A DNA stretch of 64,000 bases from Paenibacillus ginsengarvi (GTDB lineage Bacteria; Bacillota; Bacilli; Paenibacillales; NBRC-103111), in assembly GCF_003626695.1 (NCBI RefSeq), contig NZ_RBAH01000008.1:124001-188000 (forward strand), read 5' to 3'. The notes beneath the pieces are model-generated. The model made no database searches. It was not told the DNA's origin and worked only from the letters and a program-made list of their open reading frames with translations. A program made the translations under genes and the position numbers. Positions 10,401 through 17,624 of this stretch are shown here, piece by piece; positions within the stretch are counted from its first letter, which is position 1, and the number at the start of each line of letters is the position of its first letter.

Positions 10401-11944
10401 CTTTATATAAGTATACGGGCGACAGCCAGTATTTGGACAAAGCCCGGCAGCAGGCACGGCAATATGTAACCGATGCCGTTCACAAGCCGCAGACGGAGCC
10501 GGTCGGCTGGTCGACGTTCATCTATATCTCCTATTATCCGAACGTTGCTTCTCTGATCGATCTGTACGAGGTGACGCATGATCCGGCGGATCTGGCCGCG
10601 GCCGAGGAAGCGGCCCGCTGGCTGGCGACGATGCTGTGGGTGCCGGGGATCGACGGACCTAAGCTAAATGGGCCGGTCACTGTCAATGACATGACGCAAA
10701 TCCGCGCCAATTTTCATTATGGGAACGAAGCTAGCGATAAGTTTTGGTGGCACGGCGACGAGCAGGAGCGTCTCGGACGGCCGCCGGGCGATCCGGGGGA
10801 TTTGTCGAGCAACTACTTGCTCGAGCAGCAGATGGGACAGGTACCCGGCTGGATTCCGTCCCGTGTCGGTCTTGGCCTGGAACAGGCTTCGACGTTCGGA
10901 CGCAGCTCGAACATCATTATGTCTAGCTGGGCCGGGGATATGCTGAAGCTGGCCGATTACACCGGCGATCCGTATTTTGCGGACGTTGCGCGCAATGCGA
11001 TCGTCGGGCGGTTTACGAACTACCCCGGCTATTACCAGAACGCGTTCATGACGTTCCAGCAAAAGCCGGAATATCCGCTGCAAGGACCGGATTACACGGG
11101 CATTTACTGGCACCATTTGCCGCCTTTTCTGTCAATGCTCGAAGACTTCCTGGTGAACTTGACGCAGCTTTGGTCGAATGATTATATCCAGTTCCCTTCC
11201 TTGCGCCAGCAAGGCTACGCTTACTTTAACTCGAACCAGTACGGACACGCACCGGGGCGCTTCTTCGGCGAACAGGAGATGTGGCTGTGGCTGGATGAGC
11301 ATATTGTCGAAACCGACAATGTGCAGATCGACTGGCTGGCCGCGCGCAAGGACGGCGTGCTCGGCATCGCCCTGATGAACGAGGGCGATGCGAGCGTGAC
11401 GACATCCGTCTATCTCGGCAGCAAAGTGCCGGGCGGCAGCGAGTTTAACGGTACGGCCGAACTGTATGCCCCGGACGGCAGTATGACCGGCGTGAGCGTA
11501 ACCGGAGGAGAGTTCGAGGCGACGATTCCGGCGAAAAGCATGAAGGGGGCTGTTCTGCGCATCCCTGGGGTTCGGAAGCCGGCCTTCGCGCAGATGACTT
11601 ATGCGCTGGACGGTCAGCCGCAGCTCGGGCAGACGGTATCGGAGCATACTTACGGCAAGGCGATGGTGCTGCAGATGAGCCCCGAGTCGTATTATGCTTA
11701 CGTGTATGTTACGGATAAGCCGGATCATACGCAGAGTGCCTCGCTCATATACCGCATCGGGGAAGGAGCCGAGCAGACGGAGACGACAAACGTGTATCCG
11801 TATGAGTTCATAATCGAGGTGCCGGACGCTACGAAGAGCTTTTCGTACCGTCTCGAGGCGACGAGCAGCACCGGGGTCATTCGTAATATCGCCGGAGGAA
11901 CAATAGCGCCGCGTCAATCGGGCGGAGGCGGAGCAAGTCCGTAA
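7493..11944 (+). CDS. Large secreted multidomain protein, probably carbohydrate-active; function unknown
   Basis: 1483 residues with a Sec signal peptide (hydrophobic core VVVLLLSLGLLLAG, cleavage near ALAQP). Two homologous beta-sandwich-like modules, about residues 50-195 and 336-486, share the pattern Y-K-V/M-x-V-x-[ST]-RDFA, then F-x-L-x-G, then G-x-HG-x-DG and YAR-D. Between them, about 217-330, is a copper-amine-oxidase-N stalk domain (VRLNGQYVTLNAQPVLAQST; GEAFVPLSFVKQYFG). About 810-1230 is helix-rich and resembles an (alpha/alpha) toroid of glycosidases or lyases, with W/Y-rich loops. A beta-rich end follows. I do not recognise a CAZy family. The duplicated modules look like carbohydrate-binding jelly rolls, which is inference. 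It is monocistronic with its own terminator. Confidence 0.8.
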   Translation: MIKRVVVLLLSLGLLLAGPGFGIIPALAQPNDSGGAGIASLPDTKPDKHYMVLTAASFASNMGNWTKPADKRGSPLADIMLGGTDGKDHGSTPAKAKYGIPADGVYKMMVHTRDFAASPGTRPFKLKLDGSDPAAYGAHGFDGWRWETSGPQPMIRGEFDLEAIDFRGNYARFDMIVITDDLSFSIVDSPTTLQWLASQYSYVPGTVVNGQPDPNRPPVDIAVRLNGQYVTLNAQPVLAQSTVMVPFGELFASMGAAITVDAATYQVTAMKNGMRFQVRPGQDSALVNGRSVLLETPAVSSGGEAFVPLSFVKQYFGAHTFWDEGGRTAVIVALIPSDAYLFRPDSFDDLGTWTAESGVEGAFERSVLRGIVPAAPGATPDMADPSSTRPAVASFEAVQAGTYKVWVRSRDFATNQPGTRFFNVGLNGQMLPQRFGVHGQDGFKWAEAGVVQLQPGTHTLELYDTSGFYARCDAVLLTADLQATPPEDYTQLLRLAAPLGPEPESFPAWATTQNEPIHSVTLENAATRVVFYKVPTASGQVVQSEVYARYEGDWVKTKNRSEELGYLVLSADSSSTVSTSQDMYAYKSKFTMANGNVKNYAGTDLYKAGLFHWFIPTDYEMTPSGGIRLLFNEPLADFSSLWEMDGDNPAPKVTVQATFHQAGTYSIGAWEGRGFADEQYEFALAPYRVLGKRIAPEAGLMTEQHLFTPMGTLTLNASNAYLPGQPVTKGVVAEPSWIPQRWVYGNNGKFGISMRGTGYNPKGSIFAPVLGAADAKFAAGQSYTMQYRVISRVGDWYDSYKFVTQNLFGVHDYRQNVYGTLNDAVFNARKLMMDDELGGWDVHDKAHYNMEGKNATSSANPMQALQEYLLTEDKDILTRRAIPTLANFLTRKELHFNRTPEWGGVDYWQSNDLPKSIGSPISGYNLNVVGGLYEMTRGAVPYLYQYGLDKGKATVTNSYGSIPTFSNNLSLYKYTGDSQYLDKARQQARQYVTDAVHKPQTEPVGWSTFIYISYYPNVASLIDLYEVTHDPADLAAAEEAARWLATMLWVPGIDGPKLNGPVTVNDMTQIRANFHYGNEASDKFWWHGDEQERLGRPPGDPGDLSSNYLLEQQMGQVPGWIPSRVGLGLEQASTFGRSSNIIMSSWAGDMLKLADYTGDPYFADVARNAIVGRFTNYPGYYQNAFMTFQQKPEYPLQGPDYTGIYWHHLPPFLSMLEDFLVNLTQLWSNDYIQFPSLRQQGYAYFNSNQYGHAPGRFFGEQEMWLWLDEHIVETDNVQIDWLAARKDGVLGIALMNEGDASVTTSVYLGSKVPGGSEFNGTAELYAPDGSMTGVSVTGGEFEATIPAKSMKGAVLRIPGVRKPAFAQMTYALDGQPQLGQTVSEHTYGKAMVLQMSPESYYAYVYVTDKPDHTQSASLIYRIGEGAEQTETTNVYPYEFIIEVPDATKSFSYRLEATSSTGVIRNIAGGTIAPRQSGGGGASP

Positions 11945-11980
11945 AGCGCGCATTCGAAAATATCCTGTAATCCAATAGGC

Positions 11981-12017
11981 CAGGCTGTCCAGCTTATCAA
12001 GCGGACAGCCTGTTTCT
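11981..12017 (+). terminator. Rho-independent terminator of the large secreted protein gene
   Basis: CAGGCTGTCC-A-GCTT, loop ATC, AAGC-GGACAGCCTG followed by TTTCTTC: a long stem with one bulged A. Confidence 0.75.
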
Positions 12018-12023
12018 TCATTA

Positions 12024-13016
12024 CTATTTATTTACAATATCTTTAAGCACGTGATCGATCATTTGCGAGCTTGCGATCGGCCCGTAATACAGCCAGCTTG
12101 CCGTTCGCGGATATTCGTAGACGTTGCCGGTTTTAACCGCTTTGATCGTTTTCCATATCGGATCGTTTAGCGCGGCGGAGCCGGTGTCTTTGTCGCTGTT
12201 GATCAGAATTAGATGGTCGGCGTCGAGACCGGCCAATTTCTCCAGCGAGATCGGGTTCCAGTTCGCCGTTCCCGAAGCGGATGCCTCCTTGACGACGGAC
12301 GGGACTTTGAAGCCCAGGTCGTTATACAGAACGGCCCCGCTGGACAACTTGTCGCTTACGACGAAGAAGCTATTCTTCACGAGCCAGATTGCCGCGACAG
12401 ACTTGTCCGGAAGCTTGCTCTGGATTTGCGCTTTCGCCTCCGCCGCCTTCCGCTCGTATTGGTCCAGCGCCTTCTTCGCTTCGTCGCTTTTGTTCAGCAC
12501 ATCGCCGATTTTCAGCAGCGTTTTGCGCCAATCTTTCAGAATGTCGTCGCCGAGGACGAAGGTAGGAGCGATTTTGGCGTATCGTTCGTATTTATCGCCT
12601 TCGACCGTACCGTTAGAGCCGATGAGCAGCAGATCCGGTTGAAAGCTAAGCACCGCTTCGAAAGGCAGGTCGTAAGGAATGGTCGGTACGCCTTCCAGAG
12701 TCTGCTGCAAATACACTTGAATGCCGTTTGCAACGGACCATTGGGCTGCCGGCTTTACGCCGAGGGCGACGAGATAATCTTCGAGATAGGAAGCGATGAT
12801 CTTTTGCGGCTTGGCCGGAACCGTAACAACGTGTCCGAGGCCGTCCGTCATTTTTCGCTCCGCGGTCGTTGCACCGGGTTGTACCGATGTGTTGCCGCTT
12901 CCTCCTGCATCCGTATTGCTGCTGCCGCTGCCGCATGCAGCGAGTCCGGTTGCCAGTAACGTCAGGCTAAGCAGAGCCGCAATAGATTTCTTCTTGCTTG
13001 TTAATTTTTTAAACAC
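12024..13016 (-). CDS. Fe3+-siderophore ABC transporter substrate-binding lipoprotein
   Basis: A 330-residue FecB/FhuD-type binding lipoprotein. It starts at GTG 13016, which GGAGGG precedes by 7 nt; the frame open to 13217 has no such site. The signal peptide ends in the lipobox LLATGLAACG. The mature part shows the class III fold marks HVVTVPAKPQKIIASYLEDYLVALGVKP and LSFQPDLLLIGSN. A Fur box lies about 57 bp upstream. No permease or ATPase gene is adjacent, so it must share a transporter encoded elsewhere. Its siderophore cannot be deduced. Confidence 0.9.
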   Translation of the reverse strand: MFKKLTSKKKSIAALLSLTLLATGLAACGSGSSNTDAGGSGNTSVQPGATTAERKMTDGLGHVVTVPAKPQKIIASYLEDYLVALGVKPAAQWSVANGIQVYLQQTLEGVPTIPYDLPFEAVLSFQPDLLLIGSNGTVEGDKYERYAKIAPTFVLGDDILKDWRKTLLKIGDVLNKSDEAKKALDQYERKAAEAKAQIQSKLPDKSVAAIWLVKNSFFVVSDKLSSGAVLYNDLGFKVPSVVKEASASGTANWNPISLEKLAGLDADHLILINSDKDTGSAALNDPIWKTIKAVKTGNVYEYPRTASWLYYGPIASSQMIDHVLKDIVNK

Positions 13017-13073
13017 GTGATTTCCCTCCAAGATAGTTTCTGATCGGTCTCCCGAACAAATGCGCATGTAAAT

Positions 13074-13092
13074 GATAACAATTATCATTATC
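13074..13092 (-). promoter_or_regulatory. Fur box
   Basis: GATAACAATTATCATTATC matches the 19-bp Fur consensus GATAATGATAATCATTATC at 16 of 19 positions. It sits in the shared upstream region of the siderophore-binding lipoprotein gene (minus) and the flavoprotein gene (plus), so iron could control both. Confidence 0.8.
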
Positions 13093-13233
13093 ATCGTCAA
13101 TAAAAATAAAAGAACGGCCTGGCAAAATGTGGCGCATTCGGGCATACAGCGGATTATGATAAAGGAGGAATCGGGAGGTCTACCGGAAGATAGCAGGTAG
13201 ATCGAGCGAAGGGACATTCGGGGAGAGAGCGAG

Positions 13234-14274
13234 ATGGAAATAGGGATCTATACGTTTGCCGATTTGTGCCGGAATCCGCATACGGGAGAAGGGATCGGCG
13301 CCAAACAGCGTTTGCGCGAAATTGTAGATGCGGCGAAGCTGGCCGATGAAGCGGGACTGGATGTATTCGGTGTGGGGGAGCATCACCGGCTGGAGTACGC
13401 GGCATCCGCTCCTGCCATCGTGCTTTCCTCGGTCGCGCAAGTAACGAAGCGGATCAAGCTGACGTCGGCCACGACCGTGCTTGGGACAATTGATCCGGTA
13501 CGGCTGTTCCAGGACTTCGCCACACTCGACCTGTTGTCTGACGGAAGGGCCGAGATTATTGCAGGGCGGGGAGCGTTTCGTGAGTCGTTTCCGTTATTCG
13601 GATACGATGTAGCTTTGTACGACGAGCTTTTTCAGGAGCATCTGGAACTGCTGCTGCAGCTCCGCGCTTCCGAGAAAATAACGTGGAGCGGCCGCCATCG
13701 CCCGGCTCTCGAGCAAGCGGATATTGCGCCTCGGCCGGCGCAGAGCGAAATCCCGATCTGGGTCGCGGTCGGAAGCAGTGTCGACAGTGCAGCCCGTGCA
13801 GGGAAGCTAGGCACTCATCTTGCCATTATGGCGTTAGGCGGCAGTCCGTATCGGTTTCAGCCATTTGTGGAGGCCTATCGCGAAGCGGCTGCCGAGAGCG
13901 GTCACGATGCCGGGAAATTAAAGATCGGCGTTACCAGTCACGCGTATATCGCCAAAACGTCGAAGCAGGCGAGGGACGAATTTTATCCTTACTATATGAA
14001 CTATTGGAAGGAAAACAACAGGCAGCACGGGATGATATCGCGTCTGACGCGGACGGAATACGAATGGATGTCCGCTCCGGACACCGTGCTTTTCGTCGGC
14101 AGCACCCAGCAGATCGTGGAGAAAATATTGCGCCAGCACGAGATGTTCGGGCATCAGCGCTTTATCGCCCAGGTGGATATCGGCGGCATTCCGTTCGGCA
14201 AGGTGGCGAGTACGATCGAACGCCTGGCCTTGGAGGTGGCTCCGGCCGTAAGAAAGGCGCTAAGGACGAACTAG
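13234..14274 (+). CDS. LLM-class (luciferase-like) flavin-dependent oxidoreductase
   Basis: 346 residues. The N-terminus MEIGIYTFADLCRNPHTGEG leads into the bacterial-luciferase-like TIM barrel, with GVGEHHRLEYAASAPAIVLS, typical of FMNH2- or F420-dependent monooxygenases, and GRAEIIAGRGAFRESF in the flavin phosphate region. GGGAGAGAGCGAG precedes the ATG. The substrate is unknown. It is divergent from the siderophore-binding protein gene and may share iron control through the Fur box about 140 bp upstream. It is followed by its own terminator. Confidence 0.88.
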   Translation: MEIGIYTFADLCRNPHTGEGIGAKQRLREIVDAAKLADEAGLDVFGVGEHHRLEYAASAPAIVLSSVAQVTKRIKLTSATTVLGTIDPVRLFQDFATLDLLSDGRAEIIAGRGAFRESFPLFGYDVALYDELFQEHLELLLQLRASEKITWSGRHRPALEQADIAPRPAQSEIPIWVAVGSSVDSAARAGKLGTHLAIMALGGSPYRFQPFVEAYREAAAESGHDAGKLKIGVTSHAYIAKTSKQARDEFYPYYMNYWKENNRQHGMISRLTRTEYEWMSAPDTVLFVGSTQQIVEKILRQHEMFGHQRFIAQVDIGGIPFGKVASTIERLALEVAPAVRKALRTN

Positions 14275-14303
14275 CGTACTCAGCGAAATTTTCCATCGAA
14301 TCG

Positions 14304-14327
14304 GCTCTCTTTACGGAGAGCTTTTTT
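14304..14327 (+). terminator. Rho-independent terminator
   Basis: GCTCTC (14304-14309) pairs with GAGAGC (14316-14321), followed by TTTTTT. Confidence 0.75.
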
Positions 14328-14423
14328 GTTGTTTCAAACGTTTATTGCGTTAGGTAATGAATAGGAGGGAGGAAACGAACGCATAATCAATGGTGAATCG
14401 AACAGAAAAAGGAGATTAACGAA

Positions 14424-15032
14424 ATGACGGTTAAACTGGCTATTGTTTATTACAGCTCGACAGGGACGAACTACCAATTGGCCGAATGGGCGGCCGAAGG
14501 CGGACGGCAGGCGGGCGCGGAGGTCAAAATCGTAAAGGTGCCCGAGCTCGCGCCGGAATCGGCGATCGCCTCCAATCCGGCATGGAAGGCGCATGTGGAT
14601 GCGACGCAGCATATCCAGACAGCAACGCCGGACGATATTGTCTGGGCCGACGCGATCATTTTCAGCACGCCGACCCGGTTCGGCAATATGGCGTCGCAGA
14701 TGAAGCAGTTTCTCGATACCACCGGCGGCATCTGGTTTAACGGCAAAACGATCAACAAGGTCGTCAGCGCGATGTCTTCCGCGCAAAATCCGCATGGCGG
14801 GCAGGAAGCGACGATTTTGGCGCTGTATACGTCCATGTACCACTGGGGGGCGATTATCGCCGGCCCGGGGTACACCGACCACTCTATATTTTCGGCGGGC
14901 GGCAATCCGTACGGGACGAGCGTCTCCGTCGATCAGAACGGCAAAATGATCGAGGATGTCAAAAACGCGGTCATCCACCAGGCGAAACGAACCGTAACGG
15001 TAGCAGGCTGGGTAACGAAAGGTCAAGCTTAA
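14424..15032 (+). CDS. wrbA: NAD(P)H:quinone oxidoreductase, WrbA-type flavodoxin
   Basis: 202 residues, the usual WrbA length. The flavodoxin-fold FMN loop is YYSSTGTNYQLAEWAAEG near the N-terminus. The second loop FSTPTRFGNMASQMKQFLD and TSMYHWGAIIAGPGYTD are both diagnostic of WrbA. It reduces quinones by two electrons and is usually a stress-protection enzyme. AAGGAG stands 7-8 nt before the start. It lies in a run of flavoprotein genes, each with its own terminator, so it is probably transcribed alone. Confidence 0.93.
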   Translation: MTVKLAIVYYSSTGTNYQLAEWAAEGGRQAGAEVKIVKVPELAPESAIASNPAWKAHVDATQHIQTATPDDIVWADAIIFSTPTRFGNMASQMKQFLDTTGGIWFNGKTINKVVSAMSSAQNPHGGQEATILALYTSMYHWGAIIAGPGYTDHSIFSAGGNPYGTSVSVDQNGKMIEDVKNAVIHQAKRTVTVAGWVTKGQA

Positions 15033-15062
15033 CCGCTCGCTTCGCGCGGACATATCGGCAAG

Positions 15063-15096
15063 AGCCCCGATCCTACATGGATACGGGGCTTGTTTC
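15063..15096 (+). terminator. Rho-independent terminator of wrbA
   Basis: AGCCCCG-ATCC, loop TACAT, GGAT-A-CGGGGCT, then TTGTTTCGTTT: an 11-bp stem with one bulged A. Confidence 0.75.
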
Positions 15097-15145
15097 GTTT
15101 CGCCTTCATGTAAGCTATAATGAGGGCATGCAAAGGGGACGAAGG

Positions 15146-16093
15146 ATGAAGCGACTACGATTAGGCATATTGGATTTGGTACCGATCATCGGGGGAGCCG
15201 GGGCCGCAGAGGCGATCGGCCATACGGTTCGGCTGGCGCAGACGGCTGAGCGGCTGGGTTTTACGAGGTATTGGGTCGCCGAGCATCACGACATGCCCGC
15301 GATCGCCTCCTCCAGTCCGGAGGTGCTGCTGGCGCATATCGGCGCGAAAACGGAGTCGATTCGTATCGGCTCGGGCGCGGTGCTGCTGCCCTACTACAAG
15401 CCGTATAAAGTGGCGGAGACGTTCCACATGCTCGCTACGCTGTATCCGGGACGAATCGATCTAGGCATCGGCAGAGCGCCCGGCGCATCGGCGCATGCTT
15501 CTATGGCGCTGTCCGACAACTATTTGCAGCAGGTGCACCGGTTGCCGCAATCGATACAGGCGCTGTCGGAACTCCTGGCGGACGATTTCCGGGTGGAGCA
15601 GGAGCGCGTTTCGGCGCGTCCGGTGCCGGAGAGACCGCCGGAGCTGTGGCTGCTCGGTACAGGCGTCAAAAGCGCTAACTACGCTGCTGCCTATGGAACC
15701 GGTTACGTGTTCGGGCATTTTATGAGTGAGGAAGACGGAGTACGCGTCGCACAGACGTATGCGGATTCGTTCCAGCCATCCCGGTTGTGCTCGTCGCCGC
15801 GCATCATCGTGGCTGTAAGCGTAATCTGTGCCGAAACGGACGAAAAGGCCGCCGAATATGCGGCCCAAGGAGCCAAAGCTTACTTAGGGGCGGTGGCGGC
15901 GGAAGCTGGCGAGCAGATTGCGGCGAGAATGGCCAAAAGCGTGATCGGATCGCCGGAGCGCATACGTGAGAAGCTGCTTGAGCTGAGCGAACAGTATAAC
16001 GCGGACGAGCTGCTCATTGTAACAAGAACGCCCGATTACGAAAGCAGGATGCGTTCCTACGAGCTTCTTGCCGCAGCTTGCATCGACTTTTAG
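15146..16093 (+). CDS. LLM-class flavin-dependent oxidoreductase
   Basis: 315 residues from ATG 15146, preceded by AGGGGACGAAGG. A TATAAT at 15117-15122 would place the transcript start near 15129, which argues against the in-frame upstream ATG at 15128. The sequence RYWVAEHHDMPAIASSSPEVLLAHIG and GRIDLGIGRAPG are typical of the MsnO8/YhbW group of luciferase-like monooxygenases. The substrate is unknown. It is only distantly similar to the LLM protein at 13234. The sirtuin gene starts 21 bp after its stop, so they probably form an operon. Confidence 0.88.
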   Translation: MKRLRLGILDLVPIIGGAGAAEAIGHTVRLAQTAERLGFTRYWVAEHHDMPAIASSSPEVLLAHIGAKTESIRIGSGAVLLPYYKPYKVAETFHMLATLYPGRIDLGIGRAPGASAHASMALSDNYLQQVHRLPQSIQALSELLADDFRVEQERVSARPVPERPPELWLLGTGVKSANYAAAYGTGYVFGHFMSEEDGVRVAQTYADSFQPSRLCSSPRIIVAVSVICAETDEKAAEYAAQGAKAYLGAVAAEAGEQIAARMAKSVIGSPERIREKLLELSEQYNADELLIVTRTPDYESRMRSYELLAAACIDF

Positions 16094-16113
16094 ATCGAAC
16101 GGAGAGTGCCGGA

Positions 16114-16854
16114 ATGGATGTTGAAGCATTGAAACGTTTGGCGGCGGATAGCGACCGTATCGTATTTTTTGGCGGCGCAGGCACTTCGACCGAAAGCGGC
16201 ATTCCCGACTTTCGCTCGCAAAGCGGCCTGTTCCAAACGCTCCGCGGGACGGAGCATGCCCCGGAGGAAATGCTGAGCCACACGTTTTTTATGAAGCATA
16301 CGGAGGAGTTTTACCGGTTTTACCGCGAAAAGATGATTTACCCCGAGGCGTTGCCGAACGCCGGACATCGCGTGCTCGCGCGGCTGGAAGCGGAAGGGCG
16401 CCTGAAGGCGGTCATTACGCAAAATATCGACGGGCTGCATCAAGCGGCCGGTTCCCGGCATGTGCTCGAACTGCATGGCTCGATCCATCGCAACTATTGC
16501 ATGAAATGCCGCGCCTTCTACGCCTTGGAGGACTGGTTTCATACCGAGCCGCTCGTGCCCGTCTGCAAGACGTGCTCCGGCATGATCAAGCCGGACGTCG
16601 TGCTTTACGAAGAGAAGCTGAACGACCGTGTATTTCGGGAAGCGCAAGAAGCGATTGCCGAGGCCGATCTGTTCATCGTCGCCGGGACGTCGTTAAGCGT
16701 TTATCCCGCTAACGGCCTTCTTCGCTATTATCGGGGCGACAAGCTGATGCTGATCAACAAGTCGCCGACCCCGTTCGACGGCTCCGCCCATTATTTGATT
16801 CCGGATTCCTTCTCGTCCGTTTTGGTTCAATTGTTCGCAGACGAGCTTGACTAA
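16114..16854 (+). CDS. NAD-dependent protein deacylase (sirtuin, CobB/Sir2)
   Basis: 246 residues. It has the sirtuin NAD motif GAGTSTESGIPDFRS near residue 20, TQNIDGLH, and the catalytic His in LHGSIHRNYC. The zinc site has two Cys pairs, C-MK-C and C-KT-C. GTSLSVYPANGLLRY is at the C-terminal NAD pocket. The role is removal of acetyl or related acyl groups from lysines using NAD, in the cytoplasm. The start at 16114 has GGAGAG about 10 nt upstream. The frame open from 16078 overlaps the previous gene and is not needed. A stand-alone Sir2 rather than a macrodomain-linked form. Confidence 0.92.
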   Translation: MDVEALKRLAADSDRIVFFGGAGTSTESGIPDFRSQSGLFQTLRGTEHAPEEMLSHTFFMKHTEEFYRFYREKMIYPEALPNAGHRVLARLEAEGRLKAVITQNIDGLHQAAGSRHVLELHGSIHRNYCMKCRAFYALEDWFHTEPLVPVCKTCSGMIKPDVVLYEEKLNDRVFREAQEAIAEADLFIVAGTSLSVYPANGLLRYYRGDKLMLINKSPTPFDGSAHYLIPDSFSSVLVQLFADELD

Positions 16855-16869
16855 AGCTGCCGTATCCTT

Positions 16870-16902
16870 TTTAAGCTGAATTTAAGGCTGGGCCTCTATA
16901 AT
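16870..16902 (+). promoter_or_regulatory. Phased TTTAAG direct repeats and -10 box upstream of the two-component operon
   Basis: TTTAAG at 16870-16875 and again at 16881-16886 are exactly 11 bp apart, the usual arrangement for OmpR/PhoP-family response-regulator sites. TATAAT follows at 16897-16902, so the repeats sit at the -35 position. A matching array lies at 19139-19166; autoregulation is inferred. Confidence 0.55.
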
Positions 16903-16946
16903 CGTCATAGACTCCATGTCCCATGTGAAAGGATACATAGATACGT

Positions 16947-17624
16947 ATGAGCAAAATTCTTATCGTCGACGACGATCTCGCCATTCGCAAGCTGGTCAAG
17001 GCGTTTTTGCAGCAGGAAGGATTCGCCATCTTTGAAGCGTCGAACGGTCAGGAAGCGCTGGATGTGCTGGCCAACGTCAAAATCGATCTGATTGTCCTGG
17101 ATATTATGATGCCCGTCATGGACGGCTGGGATTTTTGCGGCGATTTGAAGAAGTCGCTGGACATCCCAATCATCATGGTATCGGCCAAAAGCGAAGTTGC
17201 CGACAGGTTAAAGGGATTTCAGCTCGGCACGGACGATTACATGGTCAAGCCGTTCGATCCGATGGAGCTCGTCATGCGTGTCAAGGCGCTGCTCAAGCGG
17301 TACCGGATCGAGCATTCGGAGACGGTTCAGGTCGGCGACGTGACGATCGACCGGAAGACGTTCGAGCTTACGGTGAACGGCCAAAGCTCGATGATTCCGC
17401 CGAAAGAGTTCGAGCTGCTGTTCAAGTTCGCCAGCAATCCCGGCCATATTTTTACCCGCGCGCAGCTGATCGAAGAAATTTGGGGAGTCGATTACGAAGG
17501 GGACGCCAGAACGGTGGACGTTCACGTGAAACGGCTGAGGGAGAAGCTGGAATTCAACTGCTCGGAGAAAGTATCGATCATTACGATCCGCAATCTCGGC
17601 TACCGACTTGAGGTGCAGCCTTGA
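16947..17624 (+). CDS. OmpR/PhoB-family response regulator
   Basis: 225 residues. The receiver domain has the acidic pair in ILIVDDDLAIRKL and the phospho-acceptor Asp52 in LIVLDIMMPVMDGW. The conserved Lys is in DDYMVKPFDP. A C-terminal winged helix, about residues 125-223, ends in TVDVHVKRLREKLE and ITIRNLGYRLE. The sensor kinase gene overlaps its stop by 4 nt. The promoter repeats at 16870 make autoregulation likely. Stimulus unknown. Confidence 0.95.
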   Translation: MSKILIVDDDLAIRKLVKAFLQQEGFAIFEASNGQEALDVLANVKIDLIVLDIMMPVMDGWDFCGDLKKSLDIPIIMVSAKSEVADRLKGFQLGTDDYMVKPFDPMELVMRVKALLKRYRIEHSETVQVGDVTIDRKTFELTVNGQSSMIPPKEFELLFKFASNPGHIFTRAQLIEEIWGVDYEGDARTVDVHVKRLREKLEFNCSEKVSIITIRNLGYRLEVQP

